Assembly: GCF_000724545.1 (NCBI RefSeq)
Contig: NZ_JHBV01000041.1
Location: 1 to 64,000 of the forward strand
DNA from: Aureispira sp. CCB-QB1
GTDB taxonomy: Bacteria; Bacteroidota; Bacteroidia; Chitinophagales; Saprospiraceae
Length of the DNA stretch: 64,000 nt
Direction: 5' to 3'
The notes beneath the pieces are model-generated. The model was not told the DNA's origin, ran no database searches, and was given only the letters and a program-made list of their open reading frames with translations. Each line of letters begins with the position of its first letter. The first letter of the stretch is position 1. Of this stretch, positions 27,418 to 36,330 are shown piece by piece. The translations under genes and the position numbers were made by a program.

Positions 27418-29673
27418 TTATTCACCAAAAAACAGTTGTAGCATTGGTAAGACAATTTTTACCCGTTCAGGGTCTAAATTTGTATCAAAAGTAGGGCGTT
27501 CGATTAATTTACCATCTCGCACCAGTTGTAGCATTTTTTGACGTTCTGCGGGCGCAAAAGCTGCGAAAGTACGGCGTAAAGCAGGCAACATTTGTTGAAA
27601 TTGCTCGTCCTTTAATCCACTAACCCATTCGTCTACAATTTCCCATAAAATAGGGTTGTGAATTAAGAGCAAACCACTTCCATATAAGAAACCATTCAAC
27701 CAACTACTTGCGACAACAACATCGACACTTTTAGACAAAGCATAACTTAATATCCCTGCTGCCGTTTCGACATTTAACACCTCATTATCCAACAAAATTC
27801 GGGTAGCAGCTCCTCTTATTTTTCCATCAATATGTTGATTATCTAATAATCGTTCTAACGTTTCTTCCCAAACCGTTAAATACATTTCCTCATTTAATAA
27901 TAACAAAGAGCGATTAACAGACAATACTTGGTCAAACATTTCCTCGCTAGCTGATTCATCCAAAGAAGTACATGCATTGGGTAAAGAAATGCAAATTCGA
28001 GGCACTATTTTTTGGAGCAACGCATCGACCATACCAATTTCAGTATTTCGAACATCGCCATATCTATAAATTCGAACCAACGGAGGCAAAGCTGTCATCA
28101 AATGATTAATATCCTTTGTTATAGCAGCCAAATTTTTTAATTCCTGCACCAATTCATTGATTGCTTCAGGCAAATTAGCATGAATTACTTTTTCTAATAA
28201 TTGGGTCAACTCTACCAATGTTTGAGCATGAGTTGCTTGGTTGATCACAAAATTGATTGTCGCTTGCTGGATGGTATTTCCCCACATTCCCGCCTCAATA
28301 ATTTGCAGAGCAAATTCAGGACGCCATTCCATTTTCCAATATTCATTCTTCGTACTCAACTCCCTACCTGTTGCAACATCGGGTATTCCCCATTGTATGG
28401 ATAGCAAATTTAAACGATGCAAAAATTGGCTTTGCTTTAAATCATGTTCTTGTCTCAAATCTAACCCTCCCTTGGGTTTGTTGGCAGTAGCTTTTAACCA
28501 CACCACGTCTGCTTTTTTATACTTTTTTAGTTTTAATGCTTTAATGTTCAGTTCTAAATCTTGCTGTAAAGGAATAATTGGAATTGTTTCTGGAACATCC
28601 CCCATTTTATCCCCAATCACCAACTTGTGTCGAATTAAGTCCAGTTGACTTTGATATCCTCCTGAAAAAATAGTCATTACAGATTCCGTCAGTTCTCCTA
28701 TTCCAGGTACTTCTAGACCTCTAAGAGCAGCCAAAGTTTCTGCCAAACGTACGCCTTCGATCGCATGAGCTGAACTCGTTTCTAAGTCTTCCTTTTTGAA
28801 TAACTGAGAAACTTTTGCCATCCAGTTAATTGTGGCATTGTCTCTATTAAAAAACAGCAATTCATACCAAGCAGGTGATACAACTCCTGCCCCATACCCA
28901 CTGGAAGTAGCGATTCGGTCATATGTCCAAGGGATCCAAGTAGCTTTTGTTTTTACTTTGGGAATCCCTTTTAACAATGCATTATCATCTTTTACTTTAT
29001 AAGCATTCAAATCATCCAAGGCGGGTGTATGCCAAGCTCCACAGACAACAGCAATGCGCTCGTATTTGTCTTTAATTGCTTTACGCAATTTCTTACGCAT
29101 ATATGCTTCTCGAATCAAGTTATAGGCTTGTCCTTGATTGCCTATCTCTGTCCTTAAAGTTTTCATCAAGTCCAGAATCACTCCGAAAATATCCTCGTTG
29201 CCATCTCCTTGTTCAAACATAGCCTCCCACCAACGTTCACTATCTGTGTATCCTGCTAAAGATGCCATATAGCCCAACGGATCCTTTGCTATATCCTTTA
29301 CATCTTCTTGCCCTTCCAGTTTCTTCAATTCAGCTATTTTTTCAGGCACTTCGTCCAATCCTAACCGCAGCGATTGAGGCAAATCCATTTGAACTACAGG
29401 GATACCATATTTTTGAGCAAATAAAAACGTTTGCCATTCGGGAGAAAAAACAGTAAATGGGTAATAAACAGCTTGTTGTAAATTCTTAGGATTATAAATC
29501 AAAGCAGCAACAGGAGGCACCAATGTTTCGTCTTGCACATAAGGAAGGAGGTTACTCAATTCTTCTGCTCCTTCTATTAAAATTATATCTGGCTGATAGA
29601 CACTCAATGCCTTTATCAAACTTTTAGAAGAACCAGGACCGTGATGTCTTATTCCAAATAATTTTATATCCAT
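27418..29673 (-). CDS. DUF5682 family protein
   Basis: A 751-residue cytoplasmic protein with no signal peptide. The N-terminal domain opens with KLFGIRHHGPGSSKSL and then ILIEGAEEL, and later has YERIAVVCGAWHTPAL. This His-rich opening, EGA and GAxH pattern recalls the TraB/ChaN-like hydrolase fold (inference). The C-terminal half is helical and repeat-like. DUF5682 genes are usually found with MoxR-type ATPase, VWA and SWIM-domain genes, but none of these is here. Instead it lies between xseA (36 bp upstream) and the GH92 gene (11 bp downstream). The function is unknown. Confidence 0.8.
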   Translation of the reverse strand: MDIKLFGIRHHGPGSSKSLIKALSVYQPDIILIEGAEELSNLLPYVQDETLVPPVAALIYNPKNLQQAVYYPFTVFSPEWQTFLFAQKYGIPVVQMDLPQSLRLGLDEVPEKIAELKKLEGQEDVKDIAKDPLGYMASLAGYTDSERWWEAMFEQGDGNEDIFGVILDLMKTLRTEIGNQGQAYNLIREAYMRKKLRKAIKDKYERIAVVCGAWHTPALDDLNAYKVKDDNALLKGIPKVKTKATWIPWTYDRIATSSGYGAGVVSPAWYELLFFNRDNATINWMAKVSQLFKKEDLETSSAHAIEGVRLAETLAALRGLEVPGIGELTESVMTIFSGGYQSQLDLIRHKLVIGDKMGDVPETIPIIPLQQDLELNIKALKLKKYKKADVVWLKATANKPKGGLDLRQEHDLKQSQFLHRLNLLSIQWGIPDVATGRELSTKNEYWKMEWRPEFALQIIEAGMWGNTIQQATINFVINQATHAQTLVELTQLLEKVIHANLPEAINELVQELKNLAAITKDINHLMTALPPLVRIYRYGDVRNTEIGMVDALLQKIVPRICISLPNACTSLDESASEEMFDQVLSVNRSLLLLNEEMYLTVWEETLERLLDNQHIDGKIRGAATRILLDNEVLNVETAAGILSYALSKSVDVVVASSWLNGFLYGSGLLLIHNPILWEIVDEWVSGLKDEQFQQMLPALRRTFAAFAPAERQKMLQLVRDGKLIERPTFDTNLDPERVKIVLPMLQLFFGE

Positions 29674-29686
29674 TCTTTAATCTCTC

Positions 29687-29701
29687 AATAGTTCGCTAAA
29701 A
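29687..29701. repeat. Single 15-bp end-like fragment of the repeat family
   Basis: AATAGTTCGCTAAAA, lying between xseA and the DUF5682 gene, is the exact reverse complement of 60883-60897 and resembles the palindrome end (TAGTTCGTT). Confidence 0.4.
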
Positions 29702-29709
29702 TATTATGT

Positions 29710-30900
29710 TTACAGGGTTGTTAGCAAATCTAACTTAATTGGCACTTTTCCATCTTTCAAATGCAAATAATAAATCTTTTCTTTTTCAAGTTTATTGATA
29801 CTTTTTATTAATCTCCCCTCTTCGTCTGTTATCATAGAAAAACCTCTCTCTAAAATCGTCTGAGGGTTTAACAAACGAAGTTTTTCTTCTATAGCATCTA
29901 GTTCCTGATGTGCGGCTTTTAACTGTTGTGCGGCAACCTGTTTTAATTTCGCTTCTAATAAATCTACTCTATTAGAGGCTTGTTGAATTTTTTGTATTGC
30001 TAAATGCTTAATATCCAAAGCAGACTGTACAATAGTAGACTCAAAATTTAGCATTCGATGAATCAAATAATCCGCAACAGCTGTTGGTGTTTTCAAGGTT
30101 TGATAAGCGACCAAATCCGCTAAGGTTTCATCAATATCATGCCCTATTCCTGTTATAATGGGCAACTCGCAAGTCGCCAAAGCCACACACAAATCGTAAT
30201 CATCAAATCCCATTAAATCTAGACGAGCACCACCACCTCGAACAATAACAACACAATCAAATTCATCTTTCCGAGCTTCTATTTTATCAATTTGTAACAT
30301 GACCTCTTGGGGTACATTCACCCCCTGCACAACAGCCTCAAACAATTCATATTGGAATTTATATTGATGAGGATTTGTTTTGATTTGCTGTAAAAAATCC
30401 TGTAGTCCCGCAGCAGTACTAGAAGAAATGATAGCAATTCGCTGCCAAACCAAGTTAGTAGGAACTTGCATATTGAGTTCTGTAAACTGTTCTGCCTCTA
30501 ATTTTTTTTGTGTTTGTAGACGTTTAAGTTCCAATTGCCCAATGGTTACTGTTGGGTCAATATCTTTAATGGATAGTTTCATTCCGAAATACTCATGAAA
30601 CTCAACCTGCACACAAAGCAGTACTTGTCGACCTACTTGCAAAATTGACCATAAAGAATCTCCAATTTTTCTAGTAATTTTCTCCAAAGAACGCCCCCAT
30701 ATAACTCCTTCGGCTCTAGCAGATATTTTAAAATCATCCCGTTCTACTAAAGATATATATACATTCCCTTTGCTTGTTCCGACATCTGCAATTTCACAAT
30801 TAATCCAGATCGTTTCACGCATATTAAAAGCAACCACACGTTTAAGATGCTCATTCAGTTCAAAAAGAGAAAAAGTTGGTTGATTGATTTCTTTAGGCAT
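29710..30900 (-). CDS. xseA: Exodeoxyribonuclease VII large subunit
   Basis: A 396-residue nuclease subunit that degrades single-stranded DNA in repair and recombination. Residues 1-110 form the OB-fold (FSLFELNEHLKRVV...IWINCEIADVGTSKGNVYISLVE). The catalytic region contains IAIISSSTAAGLQDFLQQI, VVIVRGGGARLDLMGFDDYDLCVALA and LPIITGIGHDIDETLADLVAYQTLKTPTAVADYLI, all diagnostic for XseA. A coiled coil covers about 290-360, followed by the C-terminal strand region (NPQTILERGFSMI). The small subunit gene xseB is not adjacent. The gene heads a tight minus-strand run with DUF5682 and GH92. Confidence 0.96.
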   Translation of the reverse strand: MPKEINQPTFSLFELNEHLKRVVAFNMRETIWINCEIADVGTSKGNVYISLVERDDFKISARAEGVIWGRSLEKITRKIGDSLWSILQVGRQVLLCVQVEFHEYFGMKLSIKDIDPTVTIGQLELKRLQTQKKLEAEQFTELNMQVPTNLVWQRIAIISSSTAAGLQDFLQQIKTNPHQYKFQYELFEAVVQGVNVPQEVMLQIDKIEARKDEFDCVVIVRGGGARLDLMGFDDYDLCVALATCELPIITGIGHDIDETLADLVAYQTLKTPTAVADYLIHRMLNFESTIVQSALDIKHLAIQKIQQASNRVDLLEAKLKQVAAQQLKAAHQELDAIEEKLRLLNPQTILERGFSMITDEEGRLIKSINKLEKEKIYYLHLKDGKVPIKLDLLTTL

Positions 30901-31034
30901 ATTCTCAGAGACTTAATTCAGACAGTAGATTAATAAAATAGTAGGCTTACTATTGTCAACAATAAACATCCAATATTCTTTCCCTCCGCAGGCTCACTAA
31001 CATTAGATTAAAACAGCCACAAAATATAAGATAT

Positions 31035-31697
31035 TTAAGCCTCATCAAATTCAAATATAAATTTAGAGTTGCGAATTTCTTCTTTAAATAGATGGGGATA
31101 ATGCGCTTTCATTCTTAAATAAATTTTCTCCAAAGGAACGTCTGCAAACACTCCATGATCTGCAACATACTCCATAAAAGGATTGCCTTCTTTATCTGAC
31201 TCTTGAAAAACAGCATCTTGCTCACCATCAAAATCTAATGGTTCCACCCCTAATTTGTCACATAATTCTGTATTAAATACAGGCGTAGCTTTGATCCATC
31301 TATTATTCAAAAACACTTCTGCGTATCCATGAAACACCAAAACATCTGTTTTTAGACGCTCCTCTAAATTAGCGGTTCCTAAATGATTTCTTACATCGCC
31401 ATAAGCCAATCGGCTAGGAATTCCTAACGAACGCACACACGCCACAAATAAATTTGACTTTTCAATGCAATGACCATAATCTTTGGTTAACAAATGACTA
31501 GCCTTTAGGGCATAGGGCTTTAAAACAATGTGATAAGGCGAATATTTAAATCCATCTCTAATAGCATAATACAATGCAATGACTTGATCTTTTGCATTCG
31601 TTATTCCACTTACTTTCTCTTGTGCATATGCAACAACAGTAGGATGATCACTATTGGTATAAACCCCTGCTTTTAAATAATTCTCGTTTTCGTCCAT
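31035..31697 (-). CDS. Transglutaminase-like protein
   Basis: A 220-residue cytoplasmic protein of the transglutaminase-like superfamily. The papain-like core shows Cys77 in DYGHCIEKSNLFVACVRSLGIPSRLAYG and His123 in LVFHGYAEVFLNNRW. The usual third residue, Asp, is replaced in the ATPVFN motif, as in many bacterial members of this subgroup. It could be a protease or amidase; the substrate is unknown. It is separated from xseA by 134 bp and from the T9SS-related genes by a bidirectional hairpin. Confidence 0.85.
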   Translation of the reverse strand: MDENENYLKAGVYTNSDHPTVVAYAQEKVSGITNAKDQVIALYYAIRDGFKYSPYHIVLKPYALKASHLLTKDYGHCIEKSNLFVACVRSLGIPSRLAYGDVRNHLGTANLEERLKTDVLVFHGYAEVFLNNRWIKATPVFNTELCDKLGVEPLDFDGEQDAVFQESDKEGNPFMEYVADHGVFADVPLEKIYLRMKAHYPHLFKEEIRNSKFIFEFDEA

Positions 31698-31890
31698 TCT
31701 AATTATAATATTCCAATTTTTTTAGCAAATAACTTGAATTAATAGTCCACTAAATCAGCGATCAAAACAAACTAAATACAATGAACTAACAAGTTGAGGC
31801 AAGATAGATAAAATAGTCTTATTCTTAGTCCGAATCAATCATTTTCTATATAGAGCAACACAAAAAGGAAGCTATAAATGTAAACAAAAA

Positions 31891-31924
31891 AAAAACCATC
31901 TTAAATAAATTTAAGATGGTTTTT
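31891..31924 (-). terminator. Terminator (bidirectional) after the PorE-like/DUF1573 unit
   Basis: A perfect 15-bp stem (31891-31905 with 31910-31924) has a 4-nt loop. A long A-run on its left becomes a T-run on the minus strand, so it ends the transcript coming from 35851. Confidence 0.85.
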
Positions 31925-31941
31925 TAAAGAGTATATCAACG

Positions 31942-32337
31942 TTATTTGGTAACGTTTGCTTCAATATCGTAAATAATCATATCATCAGGAACATTTCCAT
32001 AGATATTCAAACTTGACGAGTATGCTGGATCAACTTTAGCTTGTGAAGAATCAAATTTGAATTTCACAAACCCTTTTTCTCCTGGTTTGATTGCTCCTCT
32101 TGACCAATCAATTGGCTCTGTACAAATACAACCACCTTCTAAGTGAAATACTTTAAAATCATTTTTTCCAGTATTCGTAAATTCAACAGTGTATTCTTCT
32201 ACATCACCAAATTTCACAGGTCCGATCTTCATAACTGGTTCGTCAAAAGCCAAAGTAGTTCTTGGCTTATCTCCAGGATTATTAGAAGGAGAAGTCGTTG
32301 TACTAACTACGGTTGTATTAGCCGTTAGTTTTTTTTT
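31942..32337 (-). CDS. DUF1573 segment, probably expressed by -1 frameshift from the PorE-like gene
   Basis: This open segment encodes a DUF1573 domain (LAFDEPVMKIGPVKFGDVEEYTVEFTNTGK...VFHLEGGCICTEP...INPGE-like KPGEKGFVKF), an immunoglobulin-like fold usually found in exported proteins. It has no ATG. The only internal candidate start is a TTG at 32253, which would give 103 residues without a signal peptide. In frame above it lie 25 more codons encoding a Thr/Ser/Pro/Asn linker, reaching back to the A10 run at 32338-32329. That run overlaps the last codons of the PorE-like gene. Slipping by -1 on A AAA AAC just before the TAA stop would join the two into about 891 residues. Sequencing error or TTG initiation are alternatives. 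Confidence 0.7.
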   Translation of the reverse strand, partial: KKKLTANTTVVSTTTSPSNNPGDKPRTTLAFDEPVMKIGPVKFGDVEEYTVEFTNTGKNDFKVFHLEGGCICTEPIDWSRGAIKPGEKGFVKFKFDSSQAKVDPAYSSSLNIYGNVPDDMIIYDIEANVTK

Positions 32338-34616
32338 TCAGGGGCTCCGTTGATGCCCAATGTTCCATTCACAATTTTGAATTCTACACGACGGTTAAGT
32401 GCACGTCCTTCAGGATTATCAGAACCATCTGTTTTAGTATTATCAGCAGCAGGTTGTTGTTCACCTAAAGCTTTTGGTTGCAAACGGTTTTTGTCAATTC
32501 CTTTTTTAACCAAGTAAGCAATTGTCGCATTAGAACGTCTGTCAGACAAGCTGATATTGTATTGATCAGATCCCAAAGCATCGGTATGACCTCTTACTTC
32601 AACGATCATTTCAGGATTGTCTTTTAAAGTAGCCAATACCATATCCAAAGTATCAGCAGCACCTTGACGGATATTTGATTTATTGAAAGAGAAATAAACA
32701 TTGTAGAATACAGGAGGAGGCGTCAAATACATTTTTTGTACCATTCCCAAATCTTTTTGCGCTACAACTCTTGTGTCAGCAATATAACCTTCACGATTTG
32801 CAAAAATTTTGTAATCTTTATCTCTTGGCACAACGAAAGCAAATTCATTTCCTGTTCCTTTTGTCAATTGTTTTACTTCTTTACCAGAAGAAGCTTCGTA
32901 AATAATTACGGTAACGCCATCTAAAGCAGCATTGGTTTTCTTGTCAAATGCTTGAACCATCAAACCAAGTTCTTTGATTTTAACTTCTTTAGTAATCTCC
33001 ATTGGTTTAGTAATATCTAGACCTGCAGCAGTCAATGCTTCTTTAGTCGCATCAACACTTTCTTTGCTACCCTCTACACCATCTTTTTTAGCAACGATAT
33101 CATACTTTTTCCCCATATCAAGGCTAAACGTATAATCGTTTCCTTCTGTATTACTTTGCTCATCTACAACTTTACCAGTTTCTTTATCAATCAACTGAAC
33201 AGTTGCACCAATCATTGGCTCTCCTGTTGCTTCATCCATTACCGCAACATCCATAATAATATCACAACGCTCTGGCATAATTACAGAGAAAATATCATCA
33301 CAACAAGTTTCGCTTTTCATGGACATAGTACCAGGACGGTTAGACAAGATATAAGCATAACAATCATCTTTTCCTACTTTGTTCACTGTAAAACTAAAGT
33401 CATCTACATAAGTATTAAAACCAGCACCCATGTTAACAACTTTTCCCATAGAACCATCAGCAGCACGCTCTGTACGGAAAATATCCCATCCACCAAAACC
33501 AGGGTGTCCATCTGAACTAAAGTACAATGTATTGTTTCTTTCGTCAAAGAACGGTGTTAAATCATCTCCAATTGTATTAACTGCTTCCAAGTTTAATGGC
33601 TCTTTAGTCGTACCATCTTCATTGATCTCAGCATACCAGATATCCATACCACCTTTACCACCTTCCATGTTAGAAGTAAACAACAAGTAATCTTTTCCAT
33701 CCCATGTTGCAAAAGCAGGATCTTGACAAGAGTAAGAACTAGAGTTAAAATCTAGCAATTTAGGGTTGCTAACAGTACCATCTGCATAATCAGCTACATA
33801 GATACGACTGTTTTCCAATTGATTACCAATCAACTCAGCACGTACAAAATAAAACTTCGTTTGATCATCGTTAAAAGCTGGTTCAACAACATGCAATCCT
33901 TCTTTTTGAAGAACATCAGCATTAAATTCTTTTGCTTCTCCCCATTTGCCATCGCCTTCTGATTTAGCGATATAAATTTTAGCATGCTCATAATCCTCAC
34001 CTTCTTCTTTTACAATAATTGTATCTGCACGCAAAGAAGCATAGATAATTTCATCACGTCCCAATGGGAAAGCCCCACCTTCTGTAGACAAAGAGTTAAC
34101 GTTAGGACCAGCATTTTCAATAATTAATTCCTCTGTTGGTTCCATGTTATTTTTAGCCCATTTAGCACCATCGATGTGGATTTGAGCCATTTTTTTGTAG
34201 TAATCTGCCTTTGGCGCATCTGATGGATACTCTTTGATAAAGGCTTCAAACTCTGGAATACAGTTGTCATAATCTCCTGTCATTTTCATAACAACAGCAT
34301 GCTCATAACGACTCAATGGAAATTCATCTTTTTTATTTAGAGCAACTAATTTTTGGTACCATTCAGCAGCAGCTTTGTAGTCTCTCAACATTTCATTGGT
34401 GGAAGCTATTTTGTAAATAGCAGCACCATCATTGTTATCTGCTTCATAAGCACGTATATACCATTCTAAAGCAGTGTAGGTATTCTTTTTATTGCGTTCT
34501 TCATCTCCGATATTTTCCTTCATTTCGGAGGTTAAGTTATTATTTGTTGGTTGAGCAAATGCAGCTTGACCAACAAATAGTAAAGCAATAATTACTAATA
34601 TATTATTAAGTTTCAT
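32325..34616 (-). CDS. PorE-like T9SS-associated protein: TPR, beta-propeller, CNA-like, OmpA
   Basis: A 763-residue periplasmic protein with signal peptide (ending AAFAQ). Domains in order: TPR repeats (about 30-145), a PD40/WD40-like propeller (about 165-440, blades such as EPAFNDDQTKFYFVRA, NTLYFSSDGHPGFGGWDIFRT), and two carboxypeptidase-regulatory-like domains (about 450-535 and 548-630). An OmpA peptidoglycan-binding domain covers about 639-755 (VEVRGHTDALGSDQYNISLSDRRSNATIAYL). This order matches PorE of the T9SS, which links the translocon to peptidoglycan. Unlike the Porphyromonas protein it has no lipobox. It follows a PorP/SprF gene on the same strand. Its last codons form an A10 slippery run leading into a DUF1573 frame. 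Confidence 0.9.
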   Translation of the reverse strand: MKLNNILVIIALLFVGQAAFAQPTNNNLTSEMKENIGDEERNKKNTYTALEWYIRAYEADNNDGAAIYKIASTNEMLRDYKAAAEWYQKLVALNKKDEFPLSRYEHAVVMKMTGDYDNCIPEFEAFIKEYPSDAPKADYYKKMAQIHIDGAKWAKNNMEPTEELIIENAGPNVNSLSTEGGAFPLGRDEIIYASLRADTIIVKEEGEDYEHAKIYIAKSEGDGKWGEAKEFNADVLQKEGLHVVEPAFNDDQTKFYFVRAELIGNQLENSRIYVADYADGTVSNPKLLDFNSSSYSCQDPAFATWDGKDYLLFTSNMEGGKGGMDIWYAEINEDGTTKEPLNLEAVNTIGDDLTPFFDERNNTLYFSSDGHPGFGGWDIFRTERAADGSMGKVVNMGAGFNTYVDDFSFTVNKVGKDDCYAYILSNRPGTMSMKSETCCDDIFSVIMPERCDIIMDVAVMDEATGEPMIGATVQLIDKETGKVVDEQSNTEGNDYTFSLDMGKKYDIVAKKDGVEGSKESVDATKEALTAAGLDITKPMEITKEVKIKELGLMVQAFDKKTNAALDGVTVIIYEASSGKEVKQLTKGTGNEFAFVVPRDKDYKIFANREGYIADTRVVAQKDLGMVQKMYLTPPPVFYNVYFSFNKSNIRQGAADTLDMVLATLKDNPEMIVEVRGHTDALGSDQYNISLSDRRSNATIAYLVKKGIDKNRLQPKALGEQQPAADNTKTDGSDNPEGRALNRRVEFKIVNGTLGINGAPEKKN
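32329..32338 (-). promoter_or_regulatory. A10 slippery site immediately before the PorE-like stop codon
   Basis: On the minus strand the end of the gene reads GAA AAA AAA AAC TAA. The heptamer A AAA AAC is a classical -1 frameshift site. After slippage the next codon is CTA at 32328-32326, in the frame of the DUF1573 segment. The run could equally promote transcriptional slippage. Confidence 0.6.
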
Positions 34617-34673
34617 TATTCGAAATAAGTTTAGATTAAGTTGTGGATTACTATACTATTTTATAATAAAACA

Positions 34674-34707
34674 AGATTAGAAATCTTCAAGAGTAGATTT
34701 CTAATCT
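34674..34707 (-). terminator. Intercistronic hairpin between PorP/SprF and PorE-like genes
   Basis: A perfect 13-bp stem (34674-34686 with 34695-34707) has an 8-nt loop. On the minus strand it is followed by TGTTTTATTATAAAA. It may act as a partial terminator that sets the ratio of the two products. Confidence 0.65.
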
Positions 34708-34723
34708 CTTATTGGAGTTATTA

Positions 34724-35851
34724 TTAAAAACGAGGACAGAATAAGATATCATCAATAACAGGTACTTTGTAAATTTTAGCAACATAAGACAATGCTACTT
34801 CAAATGCCATACCTCTGTTATTATTACTAAATGCTTGATAGTTCAAACCTTGTGCAGCTGTATTGATATCATATGCAAAACCAAATTTTAGTCCTTTAAT
34901 ATCTAAGCCTATACGAGCAACAGCATCACCACTAGCACGGTAACCACCTCCCAAATATAATGTAATATCTTGCATATCGTTGAAGTGAATCCCTAACAAT
35001 AACTGCCCGTTGAATTCAAATGCGCTCAAACCTTCTCCTTGACCAGTTGTATTGATTGTATTTTGGAAGAAGAACAAAGGTTTCAAGAACAAGTTACCTT
35101 TTTTAGTTAATGCAATTCTAAAAATCAAATTAGAAATAGTAGTCATTGGTAATCTTGCTTCACCATCCTCATTTGTTTGAGGTGTCATAAAGCTATAATT
35201 AGGATTCGTAAAATGATTCAAAGACACTCCTGCCTCAAAACCAAAACGTCTACCTCTATGGCTCAACATCAAACCACCAGAAAAATCAGGCAATGTTTTA
35301 GTAGCATTTCCTAAAGACATGCCCAATGGGTCAGTCGTAGCATTACCACCATTAACCAACTGATCTTCAAATGTAAAATCTCCAGAAAGTCTACGTTGTA
35401 AGATACCACCTTTGGCAGCAAAAGATAAGATTGTATTTCCTTTTTTGCCCAAGCCCAAGTGATAAGACAAAGACAAACTAGCAGCTAAGTTAGAAAGGTT
35501 TCCTACGGCATCATAATAAAAAGAAATACCAACACCTGCCCAATTTCTAAGTGGCTTGCCTTTTTTATTACGAATAGCAAAAGGAACGTCAATATAAGCA
35601 GATGGCGTTTGGAATCCTGAAAAGCTTGAGGAAGTATTATCAATAGATGGAGCTTGAGAAATAGACAATCCTGCCCATTGAGTTCTATATATACCACCTA
35701 TTCTAAAAGTACCTGCATAATATCCTGTATGTGCAGGATTTAGCTCTAGTGGAGCCATGTCAAACATCGTAAAACGAACGTCTTGAGCTTGGCTACTGGA
35801 TGTACAAAAACCTACTATAAAAAGCAGGCATACACTCGTTAAAATTTTCAT
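34724..35851 (-). CDS. PorP/SprF family T9SS membrane protein
   Basis: A 375-residue outer-membrane protein of the PorP/SprF family. A signal peptide ends at SSSQAQ. The family opening VRFTMFDMAPLELNPAHTGYYAGTFRIGGIYRTQWAGL follows, then strand-turn patterns (GVGISFYYDAVG, LSLSYHLGLGKKGNTILSFAAKGG). The C-terminus is a strand-rich barrel end. PorP/SprF proteins form part of, or dock substrates to, the type IX translocon. The PorE-like gene follows after a 107-bp gap with a hairpin, matching the known PorP-PorE functional link. Confidence 0.92.
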   Translation of the reverse strand: MKILTSVCLLFIVGFCTSSSQAQDVRFTMFDMAPLELNPAHTGYYAGTFRIGGIYRTQWAGLSISQAPSIDNTSSSFSGFQTPSAYIDVPFAIRNKKGKPLRNWAGVGISFYYDAVGNLSNLAASLSLSYHLGLGKKGNTILSFAAKGGILQRRLSGDFTFEDQLVNGGNATTDPLGMSLGNATKTLPDFSGGLMLSHRGRRFGFEAGVSLNHFTNPNYSFMTPQTNEDGEARLPMTTISNLIFRIALTKKGNLFLKPLFFFQNTINTTGQGEGLSAFEFNGQLLLGIHFNDMQDITLYLGGGYRASGDAVARIGLDIKGLKFGFAYDINTAAQGLNYQAFSNNNRGMAFEVALSYVAKIYKVPVIDDILFCPRF

Positions 35852-36330
35852 CGTCTAAGAGGAGTTTTTAAGTACGAATACCGTAAATTAATTCAATAAT
35901 AAGATTTATACCGCTATAAATAACTTTGGGTAAATATACAGTTTTTATTTACAGAAAGTAAGTAAACTTACATTTTAGTTTAGAACTTTTAACAAAAAAA
36001 CCTTTATTTCTCGTATTTCTGCTTTCCAAAACTACATTTTGTCACATCAAAAAGTACTTCCTATAGATTTCCTTTGTTAAAAGAACCTTAACATTTTATT
36101 AAGCGCTAATGTATGCTTTTTCAAAATATTTTCCCTATTTCATTGCAATTAATTCCCTTTACCCTGTTATATACTTTATTCTTCTTGGAATAAAGGATTG
36201 TAGCTTATACATTTGCATACACGATAATTGTTTTACAAATGTTAAAGTTTTTTTCTAGTATTGTTAATAAAAATAAAAAATCCTAGTCACAAAACAACAA
36301 AACTTCTCATATTTTTCAATATTTACCAAT
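35852..36330. other. 479-bp divergent intergenic region
   Basis: AT-rich spacer between the PorP/SprF gene and a lipoprotein gene. A short palindrome, GTAAGT-AA-ACTTAC, lies at 35958-35971, about 107 bp before the PorP start; it could be an operator. Nothing else is supported. Confidence 0.45.

Noticed and set aside
28201-28648. Plus-strand reading frames within the DUF5682 gene
   Set aside because: They are antisense shadows with no family resemblance; the minus-strand gene is intact and recognisable.
33156-33690. Plus-strand reading frames opposite the PorE-like gene
   Set aside because: Antisense shadows of propeller-encoding sequence, with biased composition and no start context.
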